64,000 nucleotides of DNA from Micromonospora echinospora. Lineage in GTDB: Bacteria > Actinomycetota > Actinomycetes > Mycobacteriales > Micromonosporaceae. The DNA lies in contig NZ_LT607413.1 in assembly GCF_900091495.1 (NCBI RefSeq), positions 682,001 to 746,000 on the forward strand, in the 5' to 3' direction. The translations under genes were made by a program, and so were the position numbers. Position 1 is the stretch's first letter. Each line of letters opens with the position of its first letter. The notes beneath the pieces are model-generated. The model was not told where the DNA came from, made no database searches, and saw only the letters and a program-made list of their open reading frames with translations. Positions 18,454-27,208 of this stretch are shown here, piece after piece.

Positions 18454-20145
18454 TCAGCGCAGCGGCAGGCCCACCGGGGCGGCGGGCAGGTGGATGTCGT
18501 AACCGGGCACGGTCGTCCGGACGACCGGCGTGCCGGTGGCGGCCAGGTGGTCGGCGACCGCCCGGCTCAACGCCGTGCCGGTGGGCAGCACGTACGCCAC
18601 CCGGTCGGCTCGGGCCACCCGCGCCGGGTACGCCGGATACCGGTCCCAGCCGGCGCGCAGGTCGTCCCGGATCACCCCGCAGGCCAGCCGTTCCCGGGTG
18701 GCGAAGACGACCGGGTAACAGGTCCAGTAGTCGGTGTAGAAGTCCCGAACGCCGAGCCGGTCGAGGGCGACGACGAGGTCCCGCCGTCGCTCGTCGGCCC
18801 GGGTCAGGGTGTCCGCGTCCGCGACCAGGGCCCCGGTGGCCAGCACCGCGCTGCCGGCCACCGCCGCCAGCCCGGCCCGCGCCGTGAGCCGCGCGGCGGC
18901 GGGGAGCAGGTGGTTGCCGGCGGCGGCCCACAGCGGCCAGAGCAACGCCGGCAGGGAGACGAGCAGGCAGGACAGGTAGCGGGAACTCTCCACCGGGGTG
19001 TCGCCGGCGGCGGCGCTGCCGGCGTACGCGGCCAGGGTCACCGCCGCCGCGCCGACCAACGCCAACCGTCCGCCCTGCCGGATCCGCGCCGTCCGGACCG
19101 CGTCGTCAGGCCGGGGCGACGGCGGAGGCAGGCCCGCACGTCGGGGCGACGCCGTAGGCAGGCCCGCACGTCGGAGCGACGCCGGACGCAGGACCCACAG
19201 CGCCCGGAGGGCGAGCAGCCCGGCCACAGCCAGCAGCAGCGGAGCGGCGACCCCCCACCAGAGCTGCCAGCCGGCGCACCGACCGGGTGGACAGAAGCCG
19301 GTGCCCATCGGCAGCCCGAACAGCACACCGCCGTGCAGCCGGTCGACCCAGTCGCCGGGCGTACCCCCGCCGAGCTGGCGGTAGGCGGCGAGCGAGCGGT
19401 GCTCCGGCGCGGTGGTGAGGTTGTGCCCCACGATCGGTAGCAGCCCGACGGCGAGCCCGGCGGCCAGGGCCGCCCCGCCGCGCCCGGCGAGGTCCCGGCC
19501 GGCACCGGCGAGCAGCAGCGCCCCGGCGGCGGCCACGTACGGCAGGACCAGCCAGTCGTCCCAGAGGGTGAGGCCGGCGACCAGGCCGAAGACGGCGAAG
19601 GCCGACGCGCGGCGGCGTACGACGCCGAGGCCCAGCAGCACCGCGAGCAGGACGAGCAGCGCCCCGGCCGGGTTCATCTCCGGGTAGCCGCCCCCGGCGA
19701 TCAACTGGTTCTTGAGGATCCGGTCCGAGCCGAGGGCGAGCAGACCGACCACGGCGGTGGCGAACCACGGGTGGTAGAGCCGGCGGGTGAGCTGCCACAC
19801 CAGGACGAGGAACAGGGCGTAGAGCACCAGGTTCGGCAGTCGCAGCGCGACCACGCCCGGACCTCCGACCGCGAACAGCGGGGCGGCGAGGTACGCCTCC
19901 AACGCCCCCATGTAGTGCTGCCCATAGAAGAAGAGCGGGAACTCGCGGCCCTGCACGACGTGCGACGCGACCAGGCCGGTGACCGCCTCGTCGCTGTTGG
20001 TCGGGGGCAGGCCGGTCAGGAGCGCCGCCAGCCGGTAGGCGACCCCGGCCGCACCGAGCACGAGGGCCGTCCGGCCGGGCGAGATCCGGGGCCGGGCGGC
20101 CATGCCGACCCGGACGGGCCGTACCGGCCGGTCAGTGAGCACCAC
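18454..20145 (-). CDS. GT39-like integral membrane glycosyltransferase
   Basis: 563 aa with roughly ten to twelve hydrophobic segments. The first loop carries PPTNSDEAVTG, the acidic motif expected in GT-C enzymes of the PMT_2 (GT39) family, which move sugars from polyprenyl-phosphate carriers on the outer face of the membrane. GTG at 20145 is the first start; an internal ATG at codon 15 is possible. Between two membrane segments (about residues 315-345) is a 10-residue repeat, RRAGLPTASP then RRAGLPPPSP. The acceptor is unknown and no cell-wall cluster surrounds it. Confidence 0.75.
   Translation of the reverse strand: MVLTDRPVRPVRVGMAARPRISPGRTALVLGAAGVAYRLAALLTGLPPTNSDEAVTGLVASHVVQGREFPLFFYGQHYMGALEAYLAAPLFAVGGPGVVALRLPNLVLYALFLVLVWQLTRRLYHPWFATAVVGLLALGSDRILKNQLIAGGGYPEMNPAGALLVLLAVLLGLGVVRRRASAFAVFGLVAGLTLWDDWLVLPYVAAAGALLLAGAGRDLAGRGGAALAAGLAVGLLPIVGHNLTTAPEHRSLAAYRQLGGGTPGDWVDRLHGGVLFGLPMGTGFCPPGRCAGWQLWWGVAAPLLLAVAGLLALRALWVLRPASLRRAGLPTASPRRAGLPPPSPRPDDAVRTARIRQGGRLALVGAAAVTLAAYAGSAAAGDTPVESSRYLSCLLVSLPALLWPLWAAAGNHLLPAAARLTARAGLAAVAGSAVLATGALVADADTLTRADERRRDLVVALDRLGVRDFYTDYWTCYPVVFATRERLACGVIRDDLRAGWDRYPAYPARVARADRVAYVLPTGTALSRAVADHLAATGTPVVRTTVPGYDIHLPAAPVGLPLR
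19111..19200. repeat. three 30-bp tandem units inside the GT39-like gene
   Basis: Three units of exactly 30 bp (19111, 19141, 19171), the third more diverged, encode an in-frame 10-residue repeat in a cytoplasmic or external loop. The period keeps the reading frame. Confidence 0.75.
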
Positions 20146-20177
20146 GGCTGGCAGTGTCGCAAGTCCGGAGCTTACCA

Positions 20178-20201
20178 GCTGACATATCCATTTTTGTCAG
20201 C
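20178..20201. promoter_or_regulatory. inverted repeat GCTGACA-N10-TGTCAGC
   Basis: Perfect 7-bp arms with an AT-rich 10-base spacer (TATCCATTTT), in the 123-base gap between the divergent GT39-like and sugar dehydrogenase genes. Looks like an operator. Confidence 0.4.
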
Positions 20202-20255
20202 GTGTTTCATGTTAGGGCCTTGGATCGCGTACCGGAGCCCCGACCGGCGAGCGGC

Positions 20256-20261
20256 TAGTCT
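20256..20261 (+). promoter_or_regulatory. -10 element TAGTCT, likely leaderless start
   Basis: TAGTCT ends 7 bases before the GTG start at 20269, the spacing expected for a leaderless transcript. Confidence 0.45.
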
Positions 20262-20268
20262 GGTCCGG

Positions 20269-21444
20269 GTGAGCGCTCGTCTCCCGTACCCCCGCATCGG
20301 CCGCCTGCGCGCGACCGCGGCGGCGTCCTGCGCGGCGCTGCTGCTGGTCACCGCCGGATGCAGCCTCGGCGAGCCGGAACCCGACCCGGCCGGCGAGCCG
20401 CCGACCTTCCCGACGCCGTCGGCGACCGCCGGCAGTGAGGGCGGGCCGGAGGTGGTGGCGACGGTACTGGCCAAGGGACTGCGGGTGCCGTGGGCGATCG
20501 CCTTCCTGCCGGACGGCGGAGCCCTGGTCACCGAACGCGACAACGGCCGGATCCTCCAGGTGGGGCCGGAGTCCGGGCCGGACGGGCTGAAGGTCACCCC
20601 GGTGCAGACCATCGCCGACGTCGAGGCGTCCGGCGAGGGCGGTCTGCTCGGCATCGCCGTCTCCCCCGGCTACGCCACCGACCGGACGGTCTTCGCGTAC
20701 CACTCCACCGAGCGGGACAACCGGATCGTCAAGTTCACCCTCGGCGGGACGCCCACGCCGATCCTCACCGGCATCCCGGTCGCCGGCATCCACAACGGCG
20801 GCGGCCTCGCCTTCGGTCCGGACGGCTTCCTCTACGCCAGCACCGGCGACGGCGGTGACCGGCCGCTCTCGCAGGACGTCAAGAGCCTCGGCGGCAAGAT
20901 CCTCCGGATCACCCCCGACGGGAAGCCCGCCCCCGGCAACCCGTACCCGAACTCGCCGGTCTGGTCGATCGGCCACCGCAACGTGCAGGGCATCACCTGG
21001 GACGCCGGCAAACGGATGTACGCCGTGGAGTTCGGGCAGAACACCTGGGACGAGGTCAACCTGATCACCAAGGGCGGCAACTACGGCTGGCCGGAGGTCG
21101 AGGGGAAGGCCGGCGACCGCCGCTACCGGGATCCGATCGTGCAGTGGGGCACCGGGGAGGCGTCCTGCTCCGGCGCGGCGGTGGTGGAGGAGCGTCTGTT
21201 GGCCACCGCCTGCCTGCGCGGGGAGCGGCTCTGGCTGGTCGAGCTGACCGACACCGGCACCGTACTCGGCCAGCCCCGGGAACTGCTCACCGGCCGGTAC
21301 GGTCGGCTGCGGGCGGTGGCCGCCGCGCCCGACGGCTCACTCTGGGTGAGCACCTCCAACCACGACGGCCGGGGCGATCCGGAACCGGAGGACGACCGCC
21401 TGCTCCGGCTGGTCTTCGCCGGTGGCGGAGCCGGTCGCAGCTGA
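20269..21444 (+). CDS. lipoprotein PQQ-dependent sugar dehydrogenase-like protein (Gdh/sorbosone dehydrogenase family)
   Basis: 391 aa. The lipoprotein signal ends LLVTAGCSL (Cys about 31), so it is exported and lipid-anchored. The rest is a six-bladed propeller: VPWAIAFLPDGGALVTERDNGRI, GGLLGIAVSPGY, HNGGGLAFGPDGFLY, GHRNVQGITWD and YGWPEVEG are hallmarks of the GSDH family, which oxidises sugars with PQQ. GTG at 20269 is chosen for the lipobox position and the close -10 box. Followed after 84 bases by a metallophosphoesterase on the same strand. Whether PQQ is available in this organism cannot be told here. Confidence 0.9.
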   Translation: MSARLPYPRIGRLRATAAASCAALLLVTAGCSLGEPEPDPAGEPPTFPTPSATAGSEGGPEVVATVLAKGLRVPWAIAFLPDGGALVTERDNGRILQVGPESGPDGLKVTPVQTIADVEASGEGGLLGIAVSPGYATDRTVFAYHSTERDNRIVKFTLGGTPTPILTGIPVAGIHNGGGLAFGPDGFLYASTGDGGDRPLSQDVKSLGGKILRITPDGKPAPGNPYPNSPVWSIGHRNVQGITWDAGKRMYAVEFGQNTWDEVNLITKGGNYGWPEVEGKAGDRRYRDPIVQWGTGEASCSGAAVVEERLLATACLRGERLWLVELTDTGTVLGQPRELLTGRYGRLRAVAAAPDGSLWVSTSNHDGRGDPEPEDDRLLRLVFAGGGAGRS

Positions 21445-21528
21445 CCTGGGGAAACATCCTCGGGCCACGGCAGAACGGCAACCCCCGGGTTTGCCAAGAT
21501 CCCCTTTGGGGCAGGTCAGAATCTCACC

Positions 21529-23061
21529 ATGGACGGGCACGACGAGAACACGCGGCAGCGCACCGGGGAGGGTCGTCCCCCCGGGCGGAAGTGGGTCGGC
21601 ACCCTCCGCCGACTCGGGGTGGTCCTGGCGATCCTGGCGATCAGCCTGACCGGTGCCCTGCTCGGCGTCCTCGCCGGCGGTCAGGTCGACACCGACATCG
21701 GGCCGTTCCGGGCCCGGATGGCGTTGACCCCGGCGCTCAGCGGCGGCACCACCGTCGACATCCCACCGCTGGGCGCCCTCCTGCTGGACAGCCACGACGG
21801 GCCGGCCCACCTCGACGTCGAGCTGGGCGCGCTCGACCAGGGACGGGTCGAGGCGCTGATCGACGATCCGGCGAGCATCAACCGGGCCAGCCAGTCCGCC
21901 GTCGAGGACGTCCGCAACGGCGTGTTCCGCCTCGGCCTGCGGACCGTCGGCGCCGCCGTCCTGGTCACCCTGATCCTGGCCGGGCTGGCTTTCCGGGACG
22001 CCCGCCGTACGGCCTGGGCCGGCGGGCTGGCGCTGGTGGTCACCGCGGGCAGCCTCGGTGTCGCCGCGTCCACCCTCCGGCCGCAGTCGATCGAGGAACC
22101 CCGGTACGAGGGGCTGCTGGTCAACGCCCCCGCCATCGTCGGTGACGCCCGGCGGATCGCCAACGACTACACGAAGTACGCCGAGCAGCTCCAGCGTCTG
22201 GTCGGCAACGTCAGCCAGCTCTACACCACCGTATCGGCGCTGCCGGTGTACGAGCCGGCCCCGAACACCACCCGGGTGCTGCACGTCTCCGACATGCACC
22301 TGAACCCGACCGGCTGGCAGCTCATCCGCACGGTGGTGGAGCAGTTCGACATCGACGTGGTGATCGACACCGGCGACATCACCGACTGGGGCAGCGAGCC
22401 GGAGGCGAACTACGTCGGCTCGATCGGGCTGCTCAAGAAGCCGTACGTCTACATCCGGGGCAACCACGACTCGGGGCGGACCGCCGCCGCCGTGGCCCGC
22501 CAGCCGAACGCGATCGTGCTGGACAACACGACCACGACGGTGGCCGGGCTGACCATCGCCGGCATCGGCGACCCGCGCTTCACCCCGGACAAGAGCACCG
22601 CCCCCGCCGCCGGTGGTCTCGACCGGCCCACCGCCGACCAGGTGATCACCACGGGCGAGAAGCTGGCCACCACCGTGCGCGAGTCGCCGACGCCGGTGAA
22701 CATCGCCCTGGTGCACGACCCGGCCTCGGCCGGTCCGCTCTCCGGCACCTGCCCCCTGGTGCTCTCCGGGCACACCCACAACCGGCAGGTTTCCAAGCTG
22801 CCGCAGCAGGACGGCAAGATGCCGACCCAACTGCTGGTGCAGGGTTCCACCGGCGGGGCCGGGCTGCGCGGGCTGGAGGGCGAGGAGCCGACGCCGCTGT
22901 CGATGAGCGTGCTCTACTTCGACGAGAACAAACTGCTCCAGGCGTACGACGACATCACCGTCGGCGGCACCGGCCAGGCGCAGGTGAACCTGGAACGACG
23001 GGTGGTCCCGGACCCGAAGGCCGGCGCGAACGTCCCGGTCACCCCCACCCCGACCCGCTGA
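21529..23061 (+). CDS. membrane-anchored metallophosphoesterase
   Basis: 510 aa. One hydrophobic helix near residues 22-45, two more near 145-190, then a calcineurin-like phosphoesterase domain from about 250: VSDMHLNPTGW (Asp255, His257), DTGDITDWGSE, IRGNHDSG, VHDPASAG and SGHTHNRQ supply the two-metal site. The topology suggests a catalytic domain outside the membrane. Between helices is an extracytoplasmic-looking region with ALTPALSGGTTVDIPPLGAL. Substrate unknown. Followed by a 28-bp tandem repeat. Confidence 0.9.
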   Translation: MDGHDENTRQRTGEGRPPGRKWVGTLRRLGVVLAILAISLTGALLGVLAGGQVDTDIGPFRARMALTPALSGGTTVDIPPLGALLLDSHDGPAHLDVELGALDQGRVEALIDDPASINRASQSAVEDVRNGVFRLGLRTVGAAVLVTLILAGLAFRDARRTAWAGGLALVVTAGSLGVAASTLRPQSIEEPRYEGLLVNAPAIVGDARRIANDYTKYAEQLQRLVGNVSQLYTTVSALPVYEPAPNTTRVLHVSDMHLNPTGWQLIRTVVEQFDIDVVIDTGDITDWGSEPEANYVGSIGLLKKPYVYIRGNHDSGRTAAAVARQPNAIVLDNTTTTVAGLTIAGIGDPRFTPDKSTAPAAGGLDRPTADQVITTGEKLATTVRESPTPVNIALVHDPASAGPLSGTCPLVLSGHTHNRQVSKLPQQDGKMPTQLLVQGSTGGAGLRGLEGEEPTPLSMSVLYFDENKLLQAYDDITVGGTGQAQVNLERRVVPDPKAGANVPVTPTPTR

Positions 23062-23119
23062 GGCAGCCGTAACAAGGCGGAGGGCCGTCCGGTCCGCCGT
23101 CGGGTGTCCGGTCGGTCCG

Positions 23120-23216
23120 GCGGCCGGTGTGGTCCCGGCCGGTCAGCGCGGCCGGTGTGGTCCCGGCCGGTCAGCGCGGCCGGTGTGGTCCCGGCCGGTC
23201 AGCGCGGCCGGTCAGC
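23120..23216. repeat. 28-bp tandem repeat, three and a half units
   Basis: The unit (GCGGCCGGTGTGGTCCCGGC plus CGGTCAGC) occurs exactly at 23120, 23148 and 23176; a shortened copy (GCGGCCGGTCAGC) at 23204-23216 overlaps the stop codon of the transketolase-like gene. The block fills the gap between two convergent genes. Each unit holds GGCCGG dyads. Confidence 0.9.
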
Positions 23217-25587
23217 GCAGGGAGAGGGCGGCCAAGGCGGCGTTGACGATGCTGCCGGGCAGCAGGTCGTGCAGCTCGTACAGCTCAGCGACGCTGCCCG
23301 ACTGGCCGAACTCGTCCACGCCGAGCGGCACCGCCGGCACCCCGAGCGCCGAGCCGAGCCAGGCCATCGCGTGCGACGCCGCGTCGTGCACGGTCACCAC
23401 CGGGGCCCGGTCGCCGAACGCCGCCCGCAGCACGCCCGGCACGCTCGGCACGGTCGCCGTCCGGACCCCCTGCCGCAGGGTGCGCTGCCAGGCCCGGTAG
23501 AGCCGGTCCAGCGAGGTCACGTCCACCACGTGCGCGGCGATGCCCTCCTCGGCCAGTTCGGCCGCGGCGGCGAGCACCTCCGGCAGCACCGCGCCGGAGG
23601 CGGCCAGGTGCACCACCGGGGCGTCCGCCAGTTCCGGGTGCGCCTGATGCGCGTCGACGAGCCGGTACGCCCCGGCGACCGCCTGCCGGCGCAGCACCGC
23701 GTCGCCCAGCCGGGCGCGGGCCGCCTCGAACGGGGCCTGGTCGATCGGGCGGGTGCTCAGCCGGAAGTAGTACGCGCCGTCCTCTGTCGGCGCGGCGGTG
23801 GTGGTCGGCGCGCCGCCCCGGGCGATCTGGCCGAGGGCGTCGCAGAGCAGCCAGTCGAGGGTGGTCGCGTACGCCGGCTCGACGAAGGTGACCCCGGGCA
23901 GCTCCAGGCCGACCGAGGCGGTGATGGTCGACTGGTGCGCCCCGCCCTCCGGGGCGAGGGTGATGCCGGAGGGGGTGCCGGCCACCACGAACCGGGAACC
24001 GGAGTAGGTGCCGTAGAGGAAGGCGTCCAGGCCACGCAGCACGAACGGGTCGTAGACCGTGCCGACCGGCAGCAGCGGCTGGCCGGAGAGGTCCCAGGAC
24101 AGCCCGAGCTGGCCAAGCAGCAGGAAGAGGTTCATCTCGGAGATGCCCAGTTCGATGTGCTGCCCGGCGGGGTGCTGCTCCCAGCGCAGCATCCGGTCCT
24201 CCGACCAGGAGCGCTGCTTCGTCGGGGCGAACACCCCGGTCTTGTTGATGAAGCCGGCGAGGTTGGTCGAGGTGGCCACGTCCGGCGCGGTGGTGACCAG
24301 GTAACGGCCCACCTCCTCGTGCCGGGCCAGGTCGACCAGCACCCGGCCGAAGACCTCCTGGGTGGAGATGGGCTTGTTCGCGCGTACCCGGGTGGTCTCC
24401 GGGACGGTGACCGGCAGCGCCCGCTCACGCGGCGGACGGGCCAGCGCCTCCCGGCGGGCGTTGGCCCAGATCCCGGCCGGCGAGGCCGGGTCGAGGCGGT
24501 CCCACTCGGTGTCCGGGGTCAGACCGTGCGCGGTGCGCAGGGCGTCGACCTGCTCGCTGCTGAGCAATGCGGAGTGGTTACGCGGGTTGCCGGCGATCGG
24601 CAGACCCCAGCCCTTCACCGTGTACGCGAAGATCACGCTGGGCCGGTCGGTGACCGCGTCGCACTGGGCGTACGCGTCGAGCATCGCGGCCAGGTCGTGC
24701 CCGCCGAGGTCGGTGACGAGCGGTCCGAGGTCGTCGTCGGAGACGTCGGCGATGAGCGCCTCGATGCCCCCGGGCGCGCCGTCCAGGAAGCGGGTCCGCA
24801 GGGCGTCCCCGGTCAGCCCGAACAGCGACTGGTACTGCTCGTTCGGCATCGCGTCGATCCAGTCGCGCAGCGCCGCGCCGCCGGGCCGGGCGTACGCCTC
24901 GGCGAGCCGCCGGCCGTACTTGACCTCGACGACGTGCCAGCCGGCCGCCTCGAACTGGCCCCGCCACTGGTTGATCCGCACCCCGGGCACGACCCGGTCC
25001 AGCGACTGGCGGTTGAAGTCCACCAGCCAGGTCACGTTGCCCAGGGCGGTGGTGGCCGGATCGGCGACCGCCTCCCAGATGTTCCCCTCGTCCAGCTCGG
25101 CGTCGCCGATCAGCGCGACGAACCGGGAATGCGGACGCGGCCCGAAGTGCGCGTCGACGTACCGCCGGGTGACTGCGGCGAAGAGCGGTGCCGCCGCGCC
25201 GAGCCCGACCGAGCCGGTGGAGAAGTCCACCTCGTCCGGGTCCTTGGTGCGCGACGGGTACGACTGGAGCCCACCCCGGGCGCGCAGCTTCGGCAGGTAC
25301 GACCGGTCCAGGTTGCCCAGCAGGTACTGGATGGCGTGGAACACCGGCGAGGCGTGCGGCTTGACCGCGACCCGGTCGGCGGCGTCCAGGTGGGCGAACC
25401 AGAGCGCGGTCATCGCGGTGACCAGGGAGGCGCTGGACGCCTGGTGCCCGCCGACCTTCACCCCGTCCCCGGTACGCCGGTCGCGGTTGGCCGCGTCCAC
25501 GATCCGGGTGGCGAGCCAGAGCACCCGCCGCTGGATCTCGTCGAGCACGTCGAGGTCGACGTCGGGACGCACGGGGTGGACGTTCAT
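23212..25587 (-). CDS. transketolase / pyruvate dehydrogenase E1-like thiamine diphosphate enzyme
   Basis: 791 aa. Architecture of the AceE/transketolase superfamily: an N-terminal cofactor domain with GDAELDEGNIWEAV and LVDFNRQSLD (the GDG-N29-N motif, here starting GDA), a pyrimidine domain with HIELGISEMNLFLL and TLAPEGGAHQS, and a C-terminal transketolase domain. Shorter than E. coli AceE (about 890 aa). ATG at 25587 follows AGGAG. No E2/E3 genes lie beside it, so whether it is a true PDH E1 or another TPP enzyme is open. It is monocistronic; its stop sits in the 28-bp repeat. Confidence 0.82.
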   Translation of the reverse strand: MNVHPVRPDVDLDVLDEIQRRVLWLATRIVDAANRDRRTGDGVKVGGHQASSASLVTAMTALWFAHLDAADRVAVKPHASPVFHAIQYLLGNLDRSYLPKLRARGGLQSYPSRTKDPDEVDFSTGSVGLGAAAPLFAAVTRRYVDAHFGPRPHSRFVALIGDAELDEGNIWEAVADPATTALGNVTWLVDFNRQSLDRVVPGVRINQWRGQFEAAGWHVVEVKYGRRLAEAYARPGGAALRDWIDAMPNEQYQSLFGLTGDALRTRFLDGAPGGIEALIADVSDDDLGPLVTDLGGHDLAAMLDAYAQCDAVTDRPSVIFAYTVKGWGLPIAGNPRNHSALLSSEQVDALRTAHGLTPDTEWDRLDPASPAGIWANARREALARPPRERALPVTVPETTRVRANKPISTQEVFGRVLVDLARHEEVGRYLVTTAPDVATSTNLAGFINKTGVFAPTKQRSWSEDRMLRWEQHPAGQHIELGISEMNLFLLLGQLGLSWDLSGQPLLPVGTVYDPFVLRGLDAFLYGTYSGSRFVVAGTPSGITLAPEGGAHQSTITASVGLELPGVTFVEPAYATTLDWLLCDALGQIARGGAPTTTAAPTEDGAYYFRLSTRPIDQAPFEAARARLGDAVLRRQAVAGAYRLVDAHQAHPELADAPVVHLAASGAVLPEVLAAAAELAEEGIAAHVVDVTSLDRLYRAWQRTLRQGVRTATVPSVPGVLRAAFGDRAPVVTVHDAASHAMAWLGSALGVPAVPLGVDEFGQSGSVAELYELHDLLPGSIVNAALAALSLR

Positions 25588-25620
25588 CGTTGAACTCCTA
25601 CCGAGGGGGTGGTGGGGGGT

Positions 25621-25674
25621 GTGAGCAGGGGGCCCCCTGTTACCTGTTTCTGTCGAACAGGGGGCCCCTGCAGG
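25621..25674. repeat. dispersed near-palindromic element, copy B
   Basis: Reverse-oriented relative of copy A: on the minus strand CTGCAGGGGCCCCCTG, then GGTAACAGGGGGCCCCC and CTGCTCAC. It begins 27 bases past the gatB stop and is the most diverged copy. Confidence 0.75.
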
Positions 25675-25700
25675 CACGAAACGAAGGCGTCCGGCGGTGA

Positions 25701-27194
25701 TCAGGAGACGCCGAGGCGCTCCAGCACCAGCTCGCGGACGGTCTTGGCGTCGGCCTGGCCACGGGTGGTCTTCATGACCGCGCCGACCAGGGCGCCCGCG
25801 GCGGCGACCTTGCCGCTGCGGACCTTCTCCGCGATGTCCGGGTTGGCGGCGATCGCCTCGTCGACGGCGGCGGTGAGCGCGCCGGTGTCCGACACGACCT
25901 CCAGGTTGCGGTTGGTCATGATCTCGGTCGGGGTGCCCTCGCCGGCCACCACGCCCTCCAGGACCACCCGGGCCAGCTTGTCGTTGAGCTTGCCCGCGTC
26001 GACCAGCCCCTGGAGTTCCGCGACCTGGGCCGGGGTGGCGCCGACGTCGGCCAGTTCCACGCCGGCCTCGTTGGCCCGCCGGGACAGCTCGCCCAGCCAC
26101 CACTTGCGGGCGGCGGCCGGGGTGGTCCCGGCGGCCACCGTCGCCTCGATCAGCTCGACCGCGCCGGCGTTGAGCACCGACTGCATGTCGTGGTCGGAGA
26201 GGCCCCACTCCTGCTGGAGCCGGCGGCGGTGCAGGCGGGGCAGCTCCGGCAGGGCGGCCTTCAGCTCGGCCACCCAGTCCGCGTCCGGGGCGAGCGGGAC
26301 GAGGTCCGGCTCCGGGAAGTACCGGTAGTCGGTGGCGGTCTCCTTGGACCGGCCCGACGTGGTGTCCCCGGTGTCCTCGTGGAAGTGCCGGGTCTCCTGG
26401 ACGATCCGGCCGCCCGAGTCGAGCACCATGGCCTGGCGCAGCATCTCGGAACGGACCGCCCGCTCCACCGAACGCAGGGAGTTGACGTTCTTGGTCTCGG
26501 TGCGGGTGCCCCACTCCTCGCCCGGCCGGCTCAGCGAGGTGTTGACGTCGCAGCGCAGCGAGCCCTCCTCCATCCGCACGTCGGAGACGCCGAGGGAGCG
26601 GATCACATCACGCAGCTCGGTGACGTACGCCCGGGCCACCTCCGGGGCGAGCGCCCCGGTGCCGGCGACCGGCTTGGTGACGATCTCCACCAGCGGGATG
26701 CCGGCCCGGTTGTAGTCGACCAGCGACTCGGTGGCCCCGTGGATGCGGCCGGAGCCGCCGACGTGCAGCGTCTTGCCGGTGTCCTCCTCCAGGTGCACCC
26801 GCTCGATGCCGATCCGGACCAGCTCGCCGTTCACCTCGACGTCCAGGTAGCCGTCGACGCAGAGCGGCTCGTCGTACTGGCTGATCTGGAAGTTCTTCGG
26901 CATGTCCGGGTAGAAGTAGTTCTTCCGGGCGAACCGGCACCAGGAGGCGATGGAGCAGTTCAGCGCGAGACCGATCCGGATGGTCGCCTCGATGGCCGCC
27001 TTGTTCGCCACCGGCAGCGAGCCGGGCAGGCCCAGGCAGACCGGGCAGACCCGGGTGTTCGGCTCGCCGCCGAAGTCGGTCGGGCAGGCGCAGAACATCT
27101 TGGTGTTCGTGCCCAGCTCGACGTGGGTCTCCAGGCCGATCACCGGTTCGTAGCGCGCGACGACGTCGTCGTACGCGGGCAGGGTCGTGGTCAT
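25701..27194 (-). CDS. gatB: aspartyl/glutamyl-tRNA amidotransferase subunit B
   Basis: 497 aa, full length. GatB is the kinase/transamidase scaffold that binds mischarged Glu-tRNA(Gln) or Asp-tRNA(Asn) and receives ammonia from GatA. Signature [12 protein letters not shown], the CxC...CxxC zinc-like site (MFCACP and VCPVC), [14 protein letters not shown] and the C-terminal YqeY-like tail domain are all present. ATG at 27194; 14 bases after gatA. Last gene of gatCAB, followed by a repeat element. Confidence 0.97.
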   Translation of the reverse strand: MTTTLPAYDDVVARYEPVIGLETHVELGTNTKMFCACPTDFGGEPNTRVCPVCLGLPGSLPVANKAAIEATIRIGLALNCSIASWCRFARKNYFYPDMPKNFQISQYDEPLCVDGYLDVEVNGELVRIGIERVHLEEDTGKTLHVGGSGRIHGATESLVDYNRAGIPLVEIVTKPVAGTGALAPEVARAYVTELRDVIRSLGVSDVRMEEGSLRCDVNTSLSRPGEEWGTRTETKNVNSLRSVERAVRSEMLRQAMVLDSGGRIVQETRHFHEDTGDTTSGRSKETATDYRYFPEPDLVPLAPDADWVAELKAALPELPRLHRRRLQQEWGLSDHDMQSVLNAGAVELIEATVAAGTTPAAARKWWLGELSRRANEAGVELADVGATPAQVAELQGLVDAGKLNDKLARVVLEGVVAGEGTPTEIMTNRNLEVVSDTGALTAAVDEAIAANPDIAEKVRSGKVAAAGALVGAVMKTTRGQADAKTVRELVLERLGVS

Positions 27195-27208
27195 CTGACG
27201 CTCCTGAC

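Noticed and set aside
23120..23216. CRISPR-like array
   Set aside because: The units are directly adjacent without unique spacers, and there are no cas genes.
23104..25593. 829-codon plus-strand open frame
   Set aside because: Antisense to the transketolase-like gene, which has clear domains and a proper ribosome site; the plus frame is low-complexity.
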